From assembly GCA_026129545.1 (NCBI GenBank), contig JAHCHX010000001.1:867501-931500 (forward strand): a stretch of 64,000 nt of DNA. Direction: 5' to 3'. Source of the stretch: Saprospiraceae bacterium. Its GTDB lineage: Bacteria > Bacteroidota > Bacteroidia > Chitinophagales > Saprospiraceae. The translations under genes and the position numbers were made by a program. The notes under the pieces are model-generated. The model was given only the letters and a program-made list of their open reading frames with translations. It was not told where the DNA came from and made no database searches. Within the stretch, counting starts at the first letter, position 1. Every line of letters starts with the position of its first letter. This document shows positions 26,708 through 33,544 of this stretch, one piece after another.

Positions 26708-28669
26708 ATGACAAAGCCAACACTCCTTCTCTCCCTACTCCTCCTTCTGACCCTCCAGTCAACCGCCCAACTCCGCCTCGCCCGCCTCTTCACCGACCAC
26801 GCCGTGTTGCAGCGCCAAAAACCGATACCCGTGTGGGGCTGGGCCAATCCGAACGAACAGGTAACAGTCGCTCTCGCTGGTCAAACCCAACAGGCAAAAG
26901 CCGACAAGTCAGGCAAGTGGCAGGTCAAATTTGCTCCGCTCGAAGCAGGCGGGCCGCACACGCTCACCGCCGAGACGATTTCCGGCAGGTTGATGCTTTC
27001 CGACCTACTCATCGGCGACGTGTGGCTCTGCTCCGGGCAGTCGAACATGGAATGGGCCGTGTCGCAATCGGCCAATTATGAGGAGGAAAAAAAGAACGCC
27101 GATTATCCGAAAATCCGCCATTTCAAGGTGGCGCATGAAGTCTCGTTGCAGCCCGAAGAAGATTTATCATCAGGCAGTTGGGAAGTGGCTTCAGCGGAGA
27201 AGGTCGGCTATTTCACCGCCGTCGGCTTCTTTTTCGCAAGAGAAATTTTTCAAAAAACGGGTGTCCCGATTGGTCTATTGAACTCCTCTTGGGGCGGCTC
27301 GCAAGTGGAAAGTTGGCTCAGCAAAGAAGCCATGTGCGGCTCCGACGTGTTGAAAGCCTACGGTGAAAACCTGCCAAAAAACTGGGAAGAGGCCGACCTG
27401 CATTTAGAACGCAACATCAAGAAAAAACTATTGGGGAATCCCTATGCCAATCCCTCGCTCGACGACGAAAAGAAATACCTCCAACCCGGCTACGACTTTT
27501 CCCACTGGCTCAAAGCCAGCCCCATGTGGCAATGGGACTGGAAAGGAATATGGGCTTGGCGCGGCAACGGATTCATGGCGCGGACGGTAGAAATCCCCGC
27601 CGAGATGACGAGCCAAATCACCACATTGGGGCTAGCCGAACAGTTCAGTTACAACGAAATTTACATCAACGGAAAACTCGCCGCTGCCGGACTGTTGAAA
27701 GGCACACGCCAGATTTTGCTCCCAGCCAATGCTTGGCAACCCGGCTCAAACAGCCTCATGGTCAAAATGAACAAAACCATTGAGCCTGAGTGGTTCGGCC
27801 TTGGACTCATGGGCTCTGAAAACGATTTGTACGTCAGCACACCCACCCAAAAAATCAGCCTCGCTGGCGACGACTGGCGGCTCATGCCTTCCTTCGCCGA
27901 GCCGCACACCTTTGCCCGTTCGAGCAACAACGTCGGCACGGCCATTTACAACGCCATGCTCGCGCCGCTCATCCCCTACGCCATTCGCGGGGCACTCTGG
28001 TATCAAGGCGAAACCAACGCTGGCCGCGCCTACGAATACCGCAAATCCTTCCCGCTCATGATTGAAGACTGGCGCAAACGCTGGGGCGAAGACTTCCCTT
28101 TTTATTTCGTGCAACTTTCCTCCTACGGCGCCTCACAAAACAGCAATCAGGGCAGCCCCTGGGCCGAACTCCGCGAAGCCCAAACCATGACCCTCCGCCT
28201 CCCGAACACGGGCATGGCCGTCACGACCGACATCGGCGACCCGAACGATATTCACCCGCGCAACAAGCAAGACGTGGGCAAACGATTGGCCGCCAATGCG
28301 TTGAAATTTGTGTACGGGCAAAACGTGCTGCACAGCGGCCCCATGTTCGAGTCCGTGCGTTTTGAAAACGACAGGGCGATTTTGTCTTTTAGGCATACCG
28401 GCAGTGGCCTCACCGTGAAAGACCAATATGGCTACCTCAAAGGCTTTGAAATCGCTGGCCCCGACCGCGTTTTTCACTATGCCAAAGCGGAAATAGAAGG
28501 AGATAAAGTCGTGGCACGCCACCCGAAAGGTTTGAAACCCGCCTCCGTGCGTTACGCTTGGGCCGACGCGCCGGAGGATGCCAACTTGTTCAATGCCGAA
28601 GGATTCCCGGCCTGCCCGTTCCGGACGGATGATTGGGAAGGAGTGACAGTGCGGGGGAGGTTTGAGTGA
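26708..28669 (+). CDS. Sialate O-acetylesterase-like carbohydrate esterase
   Basis: 653 residues with a signal peptide (LLLSLLLLLTLQSTAQ). SASA-family enzymes remove O-acetyl groups from sialic acids or other glycans. Visible blocks are LFTDHAVLQRQKPIPVWGWA, GDVWLCSGQSNMEW with the presumed Ser nucleophile, GLLNSSWGGSQVESW, ALWYQGETNA and the Asp-His block DIGDPNDIHPRNKQDVGKRL. A galactose-binding-like insert (IPAEMTSQITTLGLAEQFSY, NEIYINGKLAAAG) lies between about 290 and 365, normal for large family members. No T9SS domain. The neighbours GH51 and VOC point to extracellular polysaccharide use. Confidence 0.9.
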   Translation: MTKPTLLLSLLLLLTLQSTAQLRLARLFTDHAVLQRQKPIPVWGWANPNEQVTVALAGQTQQAKADKSGKWQVKFAPLEAGGPHTLTAETISGRLMLSDLLIGDVWLCSGQSNMEWAVSQSANYEEEKKNADYPKIRHFKVAHEVSLQPEEDLSSGSWEVASAEKVGYFTAVGFFFAREIFQKTGVPIGLLNSSWGGSQVESWLSKEAMCGSDVLKAYGENLPKNWEEADLHLERNIKKKLLGNPYANPSLDDEKKYLQPGYDFSHWLKASPMWQWDWKGIWAWRGNGFMARTVEIPAEMTSQITTLGLAEQFSYNEIYINGKLAAAGLLKGTRQILLPANAWQPGSNSLMVKMNKTIEPEWFGLGLMGSENDLYVSTPTQKISLAGDDWRLMPSFAEPHTFARSSNNVGTAIYNAMLAPLIPYAIRGALWYQGETNAGRAYEYRKSFPLMIEDWRKRWGEDFPFYFVQLSSYGASQNSNQGSPWAELREAQTMTLRLPNTGMAVTTDIGDPNDIHPRNKQDVGKRLAANALKFVYGQNVLHSGPMFESVRFENDRAILSFRHTGSGLTVKDQYGYLKGFEIAGPDRVFHYAKAEIEGDKVVARHPKGLKPASVRYAWADAPEDANLFNAEGFPACPFRTDDWEGVTVRGRFE

Positions 28670-28673
28670 GCAG

Positions 28674-28717
28674 CCTCCCCTCATTTGTCATGTGCAAACA
28701 TGAAAAAAGAGGGGAGG
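28674..28717. terminator. Hairpin between convergent genes
   Basis: CCTCCCCTC (28674-28682) pairs with GAGGGGAGG (28709-28717); an inner TCATGT/ACATGA extends it. It lies between the esterase stop (28669) and the yqgE stop (28730). No T-run, so its terminator role is inferred from position. Confidence 0.5.
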
Positions 28718-28729
28718 AACTGATTGGGG

Positions 28730-29290
28730 CTAATTCCAACTCACCATATCCGGCATATCCGCTATGATTTCGTAGAGGTCGCCTTTGTCGTACATCACTT
28801 GGCTCCACAACTGTCCGGGCTTGCTTTTGAAGATATAATTGGCATCCATCGGCGCCACCACCCATGAGCCGTACTCCATCTCCTCGCCCAGTTGCCCGCC
28901 CGTCCAGCCGGAATAGCCGACAAAAAAGCGGATGTTGTCAGGTGTGATGAGACCGTTGGTTATCAGAAACTTGAGCTTTTCGAAGTCGCCGCCCCACCAC
29001 ACGCCGTCGGCGACTTTCACGCTCTCCTCGAGCAAATCGCCGACGTTGTGGACGTAGTGCAGCGTGTCAGTTTGGACCGGGCCGCCGTAAAAAATATCAG
29101 CCTCGAAGGGTGGGAAATCGCTCACCAATTCATTCATCGTCATGTCAATACTTTTGTTCAAAATAAACCCTATGGTGCCCTCATCGTGGTGTTCGCAGAG
29201 CAACACGACCGCGCGGCGGAAATAGGGGTCTTGCATGAAGGGTTCGGCCAGCAAGATTTGGCCGCTTTTAATCAATGAATTTGCTGCCAT
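28730..29290 (-). CDS. yqgE: YqgE/AlgH family protein
   Basis: 186 residues, the usual family length. Conserved features: LLAEPFMQDPYFRRAVVLLC, EHHDEGTIGFILNKS, FYGGPVQTDTLHYVHN, VWWGGDFEKLKFLI and FFVGYSGWTGGQLGEEMEYG. The family is widespread and cytoplasmic with no agreed biochemical function; AlgH in Pseudomonas was named for alginate regulation. It is transcribed alone from a putative TTG-N20-TACTTTCG promoter, 94 bases downstream of fabD. Confidence 0.92.
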   Translation of the reverse strand: MAANSLIKSGQILLAEPFMQDPYFRRAVVLLCEHHDEGTIGFILNKSIDMTMNELVSDFPPFEADIFYGGPVQTDTLHYVHNVGDLLEESVKVADGVWWGGDFEKLKFLITNGLITPDNIRFFVGYSGWTGGQLGEEMEYGSWVVAPMDANYIFKSKPGQLWSQVMYDKGDLYEIIADMPDMVSWN

Positions 29291-29324
29291 GTTCGGAGTC
29301 TCTTACTTAATCGTTCGTCGGGGA

Positions 29325-29332
29325 CGAAAGTA
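29325..29332 (-). promoter_or_regulatory. -7 element TACTTTCG of yqgE
   Basis: TACTTTCG on the minus strand, 34 bases before the ATG at 29290, with a TTG 20 bases further upstream (in ATTGCACC), a good -33/-7 spacing for Bacteroidota. Confidence 0.5.
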
Positions 29333-29384
29333 GTAGGCAGAAAGCTTTGGTGCAATAGGGGGCGCAATTATTTTGGCACGCGCA

Positions 29385-30263
29385 TCAGAGGCCGTCGGTG
29401 GCCACGTCTTTGTTGATTTTCCGAATCAAGCCGCGCAGCACCGCACCAGCGCCCACTTCCACGAATTCCGTGATGCCGTTGGCTATCATATTCTCGATGG
29501 TTTGTGTCCACCGCACGGGTGCGGTAAGTTGCGCCACGAGGTTTTTGCGAATTTCCTCCGGGTCGGTCACGGGTCGTGCGTGCACGTTCTGATAGACCGG
29601 ACATATAGGGCGGGCAAATTGGGTGGCGTTGATGGCCTGCTCCAGTTCGTCCTGCGCGGGTTGCATCAGGGGTGAGTGAAAGGCACCCCCTACTGGCAGT
29701 ACCAGCACTCGTTTGGCCCCCGCCTCCGTGAGTTTGTTCACTGCGAGCTCAATGCCTTTGCGCGAGCCAGAAATGACCAACTGGCCAGGCGAGTTGTAAT
29801 TGGCTGCCACCACCACTTCACCCTGAATGGTGCCGACCACGCGCTCCACCTCGGCATCCTCCATGCCAAGCACCGCTGCCATGGTGCTGTCCACCAGCTC
29901 ACAGGCTTTTTGCATGGCAAATGCGCGTTGGCTCACCAAGCGCAGGGCATCCTCGAACGACAAGGCTCCCGAGGCCGCCAATGCCGTGAACTCGCCCAAA
30001 GAGTGGCCTGCCACCGCGTCGGGACGAAAAGTGCCCCCTACTATTTTCGCCCGCACGATGCTCTCCAAAAAGACAGCTGGTTGGGTGACTTTGGTTTGGG
30101 TCAAATCCTCTTTGGTGCCGTGAAACATGACATCCGTGATGCGCCAGCCCAATAGGTCATTGGCTTGCTCGAAAAGGTCTTTGGCTTGGGCGTTGGTCTC
30201 GTACAGTTCCTTGCCCATACCTTCGAATTGTGCTCCCTGACCGGGAAAAACATAAGCTCTCAT
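29385..30263 (-). CDS. fabD: Malonyl-CoA:ACP transacylase
   Basis: 292 residues from ATG 30263 (MRAYVFPGQGAQFEGMGKEL). It loads malonyl groups on acyl carrier protein for fatty acid synthesis. Nucleophile Ser88 in GHSLG (86-90), catalytic His196 in VGGAFHSPLM, and the C-terminal GAGAVLRGLIRKIN are all intact. The frame runs 127 codons further upstream but overlaps the next gene, and the family N-terminus is exactly at 30263. Other fab genes are absent. The upstream gene (30287-30718) ends 23 bases before and is probably in the same operon. Confidence 0.94.
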   Translation of the reverse strand: MRAYVFPGQGAQFEGMGKELYETNAQAKDLFEQANDLLGWRITDVMFHGTKEDLTQTKVTQPAVFLESIVRAKIVGGTFRPDAVAGHSLGEFTALAASGALSFEDALRLVSQRAFAMQKACELVDSTMAAVLGMEDAEVERVVGTIQGEVVVAANYNSPGQLVISGSRKGIELAVNKLTEAGAKRVLVLPVGGAFHSPLMQPAQDELEQAINATQFARPICPVYQNVHARPVTDPEEIRKNLVAQLTAPVRWTQTIENMIANGITEFVEVGAGAVLRGLIRKINKDVATDGL

Positions 30264-30286
30264 TGAATGACAAATTGATTTACGAT

Positions 30287-30718
30287 TTAGAAAAATAGTT
30301 GTTTGAGGGCCGACCAGAGTTGGCCTTTGCGGGTTTTGTCGGGTTCCAGCGCGGACAAGGCATCGGCAAAAAGCCATGTGGCGCCATAGAATGAAAAAGG
30401 AGTATAGGGGCGCATATTCAGCGTAAGGCCGAGTTGCGCGGGCGACAAACCGAAAACCAAAATGTGTTCGGGTTGTTTGTCCTTTATGTCCGTCGAAAAT
30501 GTGACTGGCTCGCCGACGGGGATTTCCGCAAACAGCGTATCTTTCTCCAAATTTAGGTTGGCAGCCGCCAGCACCTTTCCAAGAAACTCCCGGTTGGCAG
30601 CGCCGTGTAGGGGTTCGGCCAAGGCAAGCACCCATATCCGGCAAGCGAACTGGCCTTTCGACAATTCTGCTGCGCGGCGCTCCGGCGCGATGAAAATCAA
30701 GTCGTTTTCAGCAAACAT
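30287..30718 (-). CDS. Conserved unknown protein in operon with fabD
   Basis: 143 residues. Not firmly recognised. The pattern of EFLGKVLAAANLNLEKDTLF, a central strand HILVFGLSPAQLGL, and the end TWLFADALSALEPDKTRKGQ with LWSALKQLFF looks like an alpha/beta fold of the uracil-DNA-glycosylase type, the fold also used by DNA polymerase III psi (HolD); that assignment is a guess. The position just upstream of fabD on the same strand, 23 bases apart, indicates cotranscription from the divergent promoter near 30880. The leader is about 150 bases and very U-rich. Confidence 0.7.
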   Translation of the reverse strand: MFAENDLIFIAPERRAAELSKGQFACRIWVLALAEPLHGAANREFLGKVLAAANLNLEKDTLFAEIPVGEPVTFSTDIKDKQPEHILVFGLSPAQLGLTLNMRPYTPFSFYGATWLFADALSALEPDKTRKGQLWSALKQLFF

Positions 30719-30862
30719 TTCTTTCGTTTTGGTGTGGGAACGCGAGAGGTGTCGTGTTCGTTTTTTGAGAAAAAAAAGTATTTTTGCAAAAATATGTTGC
30801 TTTTCGGAAATAAAAATTTTTCAAAAGCCATTTTTTTTTGTTTTTTTGAAATAAAATTTTTT

Positions 30863-30890
30863 TTGTTTGCCCCAAAGGTACTTAACTTTG
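30863..30890 (+). promoter_or_regulatory. ilvE promoter, TTG-N17-TAACTTTG
   Basis: TTG at 30863-30865 and the exact -7 element TAACTTTG at 30883-30890, spaced 17 bases, 46 bases before the ilvE ATG. Fits the Bacteroidota housekeeping promoter. Confidence 0.65.
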
Positions 30891-30900
30891 TGCTGTCCAA
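30873..30900 (-). promoter_or_regulatory. Divergent promoter of the 30287-fabD operon, TTG-N17-TACCTTTG
   Basis: On the minus strand TTG is at 30900-30898 and TACCTTTG at 30880-30873, again 17 bases apart. It interleaves with the ilvE promoter: the two -7 octamers are only 2 bases apart, so the two polymerases cannot bind together. Confidence 0.6.
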
Positions 30901-30936
30901 TCAAATGCTTTTCACCTTTGTCAATTTCCCACCACT

Positions 30937-32055
30937 ATGGCTGTAAAGTATCCTATCAGTGTGACCCCAGCAACCCGTTCAAAGATTCACGAGGTTGATT
31001 TTTCCAACATCCCTTTCGGAAAAGTGATTTCCGACCATGTTTTCATCGTTGACTACGATGGTCAGAACTGGGTCAACCCGCGCATCGAGCCGTATCGCAA
31101 TCTCGAAATCGCGCCTTCCAACTTGGCGCTCCACTACGGCCAGAGCATCTTTGAAGGTATGAAGGCCACCAAAATCAACGGCGTGCCCGTGCTTTTCAGA
31201 GCCGATATGCACGCCCGCAGGCTCAACGTATCCGCCGAACGGATGTGCATGCCCAATATGCCGGAAGACCTCTTCATGCAAGGGCTGAGAATGCTGGTCG
31301 AACTTGACAAAGACTGGATACCGGAAGATGACGACCACGCGCTCTACATACGTCCGTTGATGTTTGCCACCGATGAATACTTTGGTGTGCACGCTTCCGA
31401 GACCTATCGTTTCCTCATCTTCACCGGCCCGGTTGGCCCATACTATCCGAAGCCCGTCAAACTCTGGGTGGAAGAAGTGTTCACCCGTGCGGCACAGGGC
31501 GGCGTTGGGGAGGCCAAATGCGCAGGCAACTACGGTGCTTCGCTGCTCCCGGCCCAACGTGCAAAGAAAAACGGCTACGACCAAGTGATGTGGATGGATG
31601 CTGTGGAGAAAAAATATGTGCAAGAAGTGGGTACCATGAACCTCTTCTTTGTGATGGACGGCAAGGTTATCACACCTGCCACCACGGGCACCATCCTGCG
31701 GGGGGTCACGCGCGATACCATCATTACCTTGCTCAAAGATTGGGGCTACACAGTGGAAGACCGCCTCATCAGCATTGCTGAAATCGCGGATGCCTACTGG
31801 CGCGGCACCTTGCAAGAATGCTTCGGTGCCGGCACTGCTGCGGTGGTGAGCCATGTGAGCGACATCACTTGGCGCGACCGCCGGATGGATTTGCCGCCCG
31901 TGGATGCCGAGCACCGCCCCGTCGGCACCAAGCTCAAAAAATATATCAATCGCTTGCGCACTGGCTTGGAGCCGGACAAGTACAACTGGTTGCAATACTG
32001 CGAAAACACGGGCGTGACTGAATTAGCGATGGATAAGGAACTGGTGACCGTGTGA
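30937..32055 (+). CDS. ilvE: Branched-chain amino acid aminotransferase
   Basis: 372 residues, PLP fold type IV. It transfers amino groups between glutamate and branched-chain 2-oxo acids (last step of Leu, Ile and Val synthesis). PLP Lys194 in GEAKCAGNYGAS, substrate-side LHYGQSIFEGMKA, YIRPLMFATDEYFGV, EVGTMNLFFVM and TGTILRGVTRD are typical of the long (BCAT type II-like) branch. Length agrees with that branch. It is expressed from a divergent promoter shared with the fabD operon and is closed by a terminator at 32090. Confidence 0.95.
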   Translation: MAVKYPISVTPATRSKIHEVDFSNIPFGKVISDHVFIVDYDGQNWVNPRIEPYRNLEIAPSNLALHYGQSIFEGMKATKINGVPVLFRADMHARRLNVSAERMCMPNMPEDLFMQGLRMLVELDKDWIPEDDDHALYIRPLMFATDEYFGVHASETYRFLIFTGPVGPYYPKPVKLWVEEVFTRAAQGGVGEAKCAGNYGASLLPAQRAKKNGYDQVMWMDAVEKKYVQEVGTMNLFFVMDGKVITPATTGTILRGVTRDTIITLLKDWGYTVEDRLISIAEIADAYWRGTLQECFGAGTAAVVSHVSDITWRDRRMDLPPVDAEHRPVGTKLKKYINRLRTGLEPDKYNWLQYCENTGVTELAMDKELVTV

Positions 32056-32089
32056 CAAAACAACCTGTTCAATTTCAAAATAAACAATG

Positions 32090-32122
32090 CAGCCTCGCCC
32101 TCTCGGACGGGGCTGTTTTTTT
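32090..32122 (+). terminator. Rho-independent terminator of ilvE
   Basis: CAGCCTCGCC pairs with GACGGGGCTG (one G-U pair, one mismatch) and is followed by seven T at 32116-32122. Confidence 0.8.
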
Positions 32123-32206
32123 CGAGAAAACACCCTTTTGCCAGCGCTATCCACCGGGGGCTTTTGATTCGTCCGACGAATGCGCAACACGACTAATCGA
32201 CTTTCC

Positions 32207-32947
32207 ATGAAAAAGGAATGGTTCGCGGAGTGGTTCGACTCTCCCTACTACTATATGCTCTACAAGAGCCGCGACGAACAAGAGGCTCAACAGACTCTCG
32301 ACAATTTGCTCAAGGCACTCGACCTGCCACCGGGGGCGCAGATACTTGACTTGGCTTGCGGCAAAGGCCGTCACAGTCGTTATTTGGCGGCTCAGGGTTT
32401 TGTCGTGACGGGTTTGGATATTTCGGATTCAAGCATCACATTCGCCCGCCAGTTTGAGCACGAACGCCTGACCTTTTACCAGCACGATATGCGGCTTCCG
32501 TTCAGAATCAACTTCTACGATGCCATCGTGAATATGTTCACCAGTTTCGGTTATTTTCAGACTGACCACGACCATTTGCTGACTTTGAAAAACGTGCAGC
32601 GCGGGCTGAAGCCGGGGGGACTGTTCTTGCTCGACTATTTCAATGCCGATTGGGTGCGGCAACATCTCGTGCGGACGGAAACTAAACGGGTGGATAACAT
32701 TGATTTTTTGCTGAAAAGAAACCTCCGGGGAGGGTATGTCTTCAAGACGGTGGAGTTTGCGACGGGTGGGCGCCTGTTCCGGTTTCGTGAGCAGGTGCGC
32801 TTGTTTCGGTTGCCTGATTTTGAGGTGTTATTCGCGGAGGCTGGCTTGAAATTGCTGCGCACTTATGGAGGGTACGACTTGAGCGAGTTTGATGCACGCT
32901 CGTCGCAGCGCCTGATTCTTATCGCACAAAAACCATTGATGTCTTGA
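32207..32947 (+). CDS. Class I SAM-dependent methyltransferase
   Basis: 246 residues from ATG 32207 (MKKEWFAEWFDSPYYYMLYK). SAM-binding motif I LDLACGKGRHS at 47-57, the acidic end of strand 2 in VTGLDIS at 67-73, and motif IV-like NMFTSFGYFQTD. The N-terminal WFDSPYYYxLY is typical of a Bacteroidota cytoplasmic methyltransferase group of unknown substrate. It is followed two bases later by the PAP2 gene, so the pair is one operon. Confidence 0.85.
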   Translation: MKKEWFAEWFDSPYYYMLYKSRDEQEAQQTLDNLLKALDLPPGAQILDLACGKGRHSRYLAAQGFVVTGLDISDSSITFARQFEHERLTFYQHDMRLPFRINFYDAIVNMFTSFGYFQTDHDHLLTLKNVQRGLKPGGLFLLDYFNADWVRQHLVRTETKRVDNIDFLLKRNLRGGYVFKTVEFATGGRLFRFREQVRLFRLPDFEVLFAEAGLKLLRTYGGYDLSEFDARSSQRLILIAQKPLMS

Positions 32948-32949
32948 TT

Positions 32950-33528
32950 ATGCTTCAAACCCTGCAACACTGGGACGCTGCCGCTTTTCAGTTCGTGAAC
33001 GCCAGTCTTAGCAATCCGCTCTTTGACGCGGTGCTGCCCTTTTTTCGGGAAAAATGGTTTTGGGCACCGCTCTATCTTTTTCTGGCGGTGTTTGTTTGGC
33101 TCAATAGCGGAAATAAAAAATGGGCTATCATCTTGGGCATGGTGCTGGCCGCTGGGTTGGCTGACCTGACGAGCAGTCGTTTGGTGAAGCAAAATGTGCA
33201 GCGCCTGCGTCCGTGCAACGACCCGGCCATGGTGGAGCGCGTTGTTTTGCGCGTTTCCTGCGGTTCGGGCTATAGTTTCACTTCCTCTCACGCGGCCAAT
33301 CATTTTGCGGTGGCGGTTTTTATCGTTGGCGTGTTTGGGTATGTGCGGCGCTGGGTGCGTCCGGTCGCTTTGGGTTGGGCAACCGCGATTGCTTTCTCTC
33401 AGGTATATGTCGGGGTGCATTATCCCGGCGACGTATTGTGCGGCGCGGCATTGGGTGGCCTGATTGGTTGGGCGGTGATGTGGTTGTTCGTGAAGCGAGT
33501 GAGGGGGGGGGAGAAAGGGGCATCGTAA
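32950..33528 (+). CDS. PAP2-family membrane phosphatase
   Basis: 192 residues from ATG 32950, two bases after the methyltransferase stop (a TTG at 32944 is the alternative). Several membrane segments are visible (FWAPLYLFLAVFVWL, WAIILGMVLAAGLADL, FAVAVFIVGVFGY, LGGLIGWAVMWLFV). Phosphatase motifs: KQNVQRLRP (80-88), FTSSHAANH (110-118) and SQVYVGVHYPGD (150-161). The last normally reads SRxxxGxHxxxD; Gln replaces the usual Arg. It may dephosphorylate undecaprenyl diphosphate or phosphatidyl lipids in the inner membrane. Confidence 0.88.
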   Translation: MLQTLQHWDAAAFQFVNASLSNPLFDAVLPFFREKWFWAPLYLFLAVFVWLNSGNKKWAIILGMVLAAGLADLTSSRLVKQNVQRLRPCNDPAMVERVVLRVSCGSGYSFTSSHAANHFAVAVFIVGVFGYVRRWVRPVALGWATAIAFSQVYVGVHYPGDVLCGAALGGLIGWAVMWLFVKRVRGGEKGAS

Positions 33529-33544
33529 TGCGCTCTGCATACTC

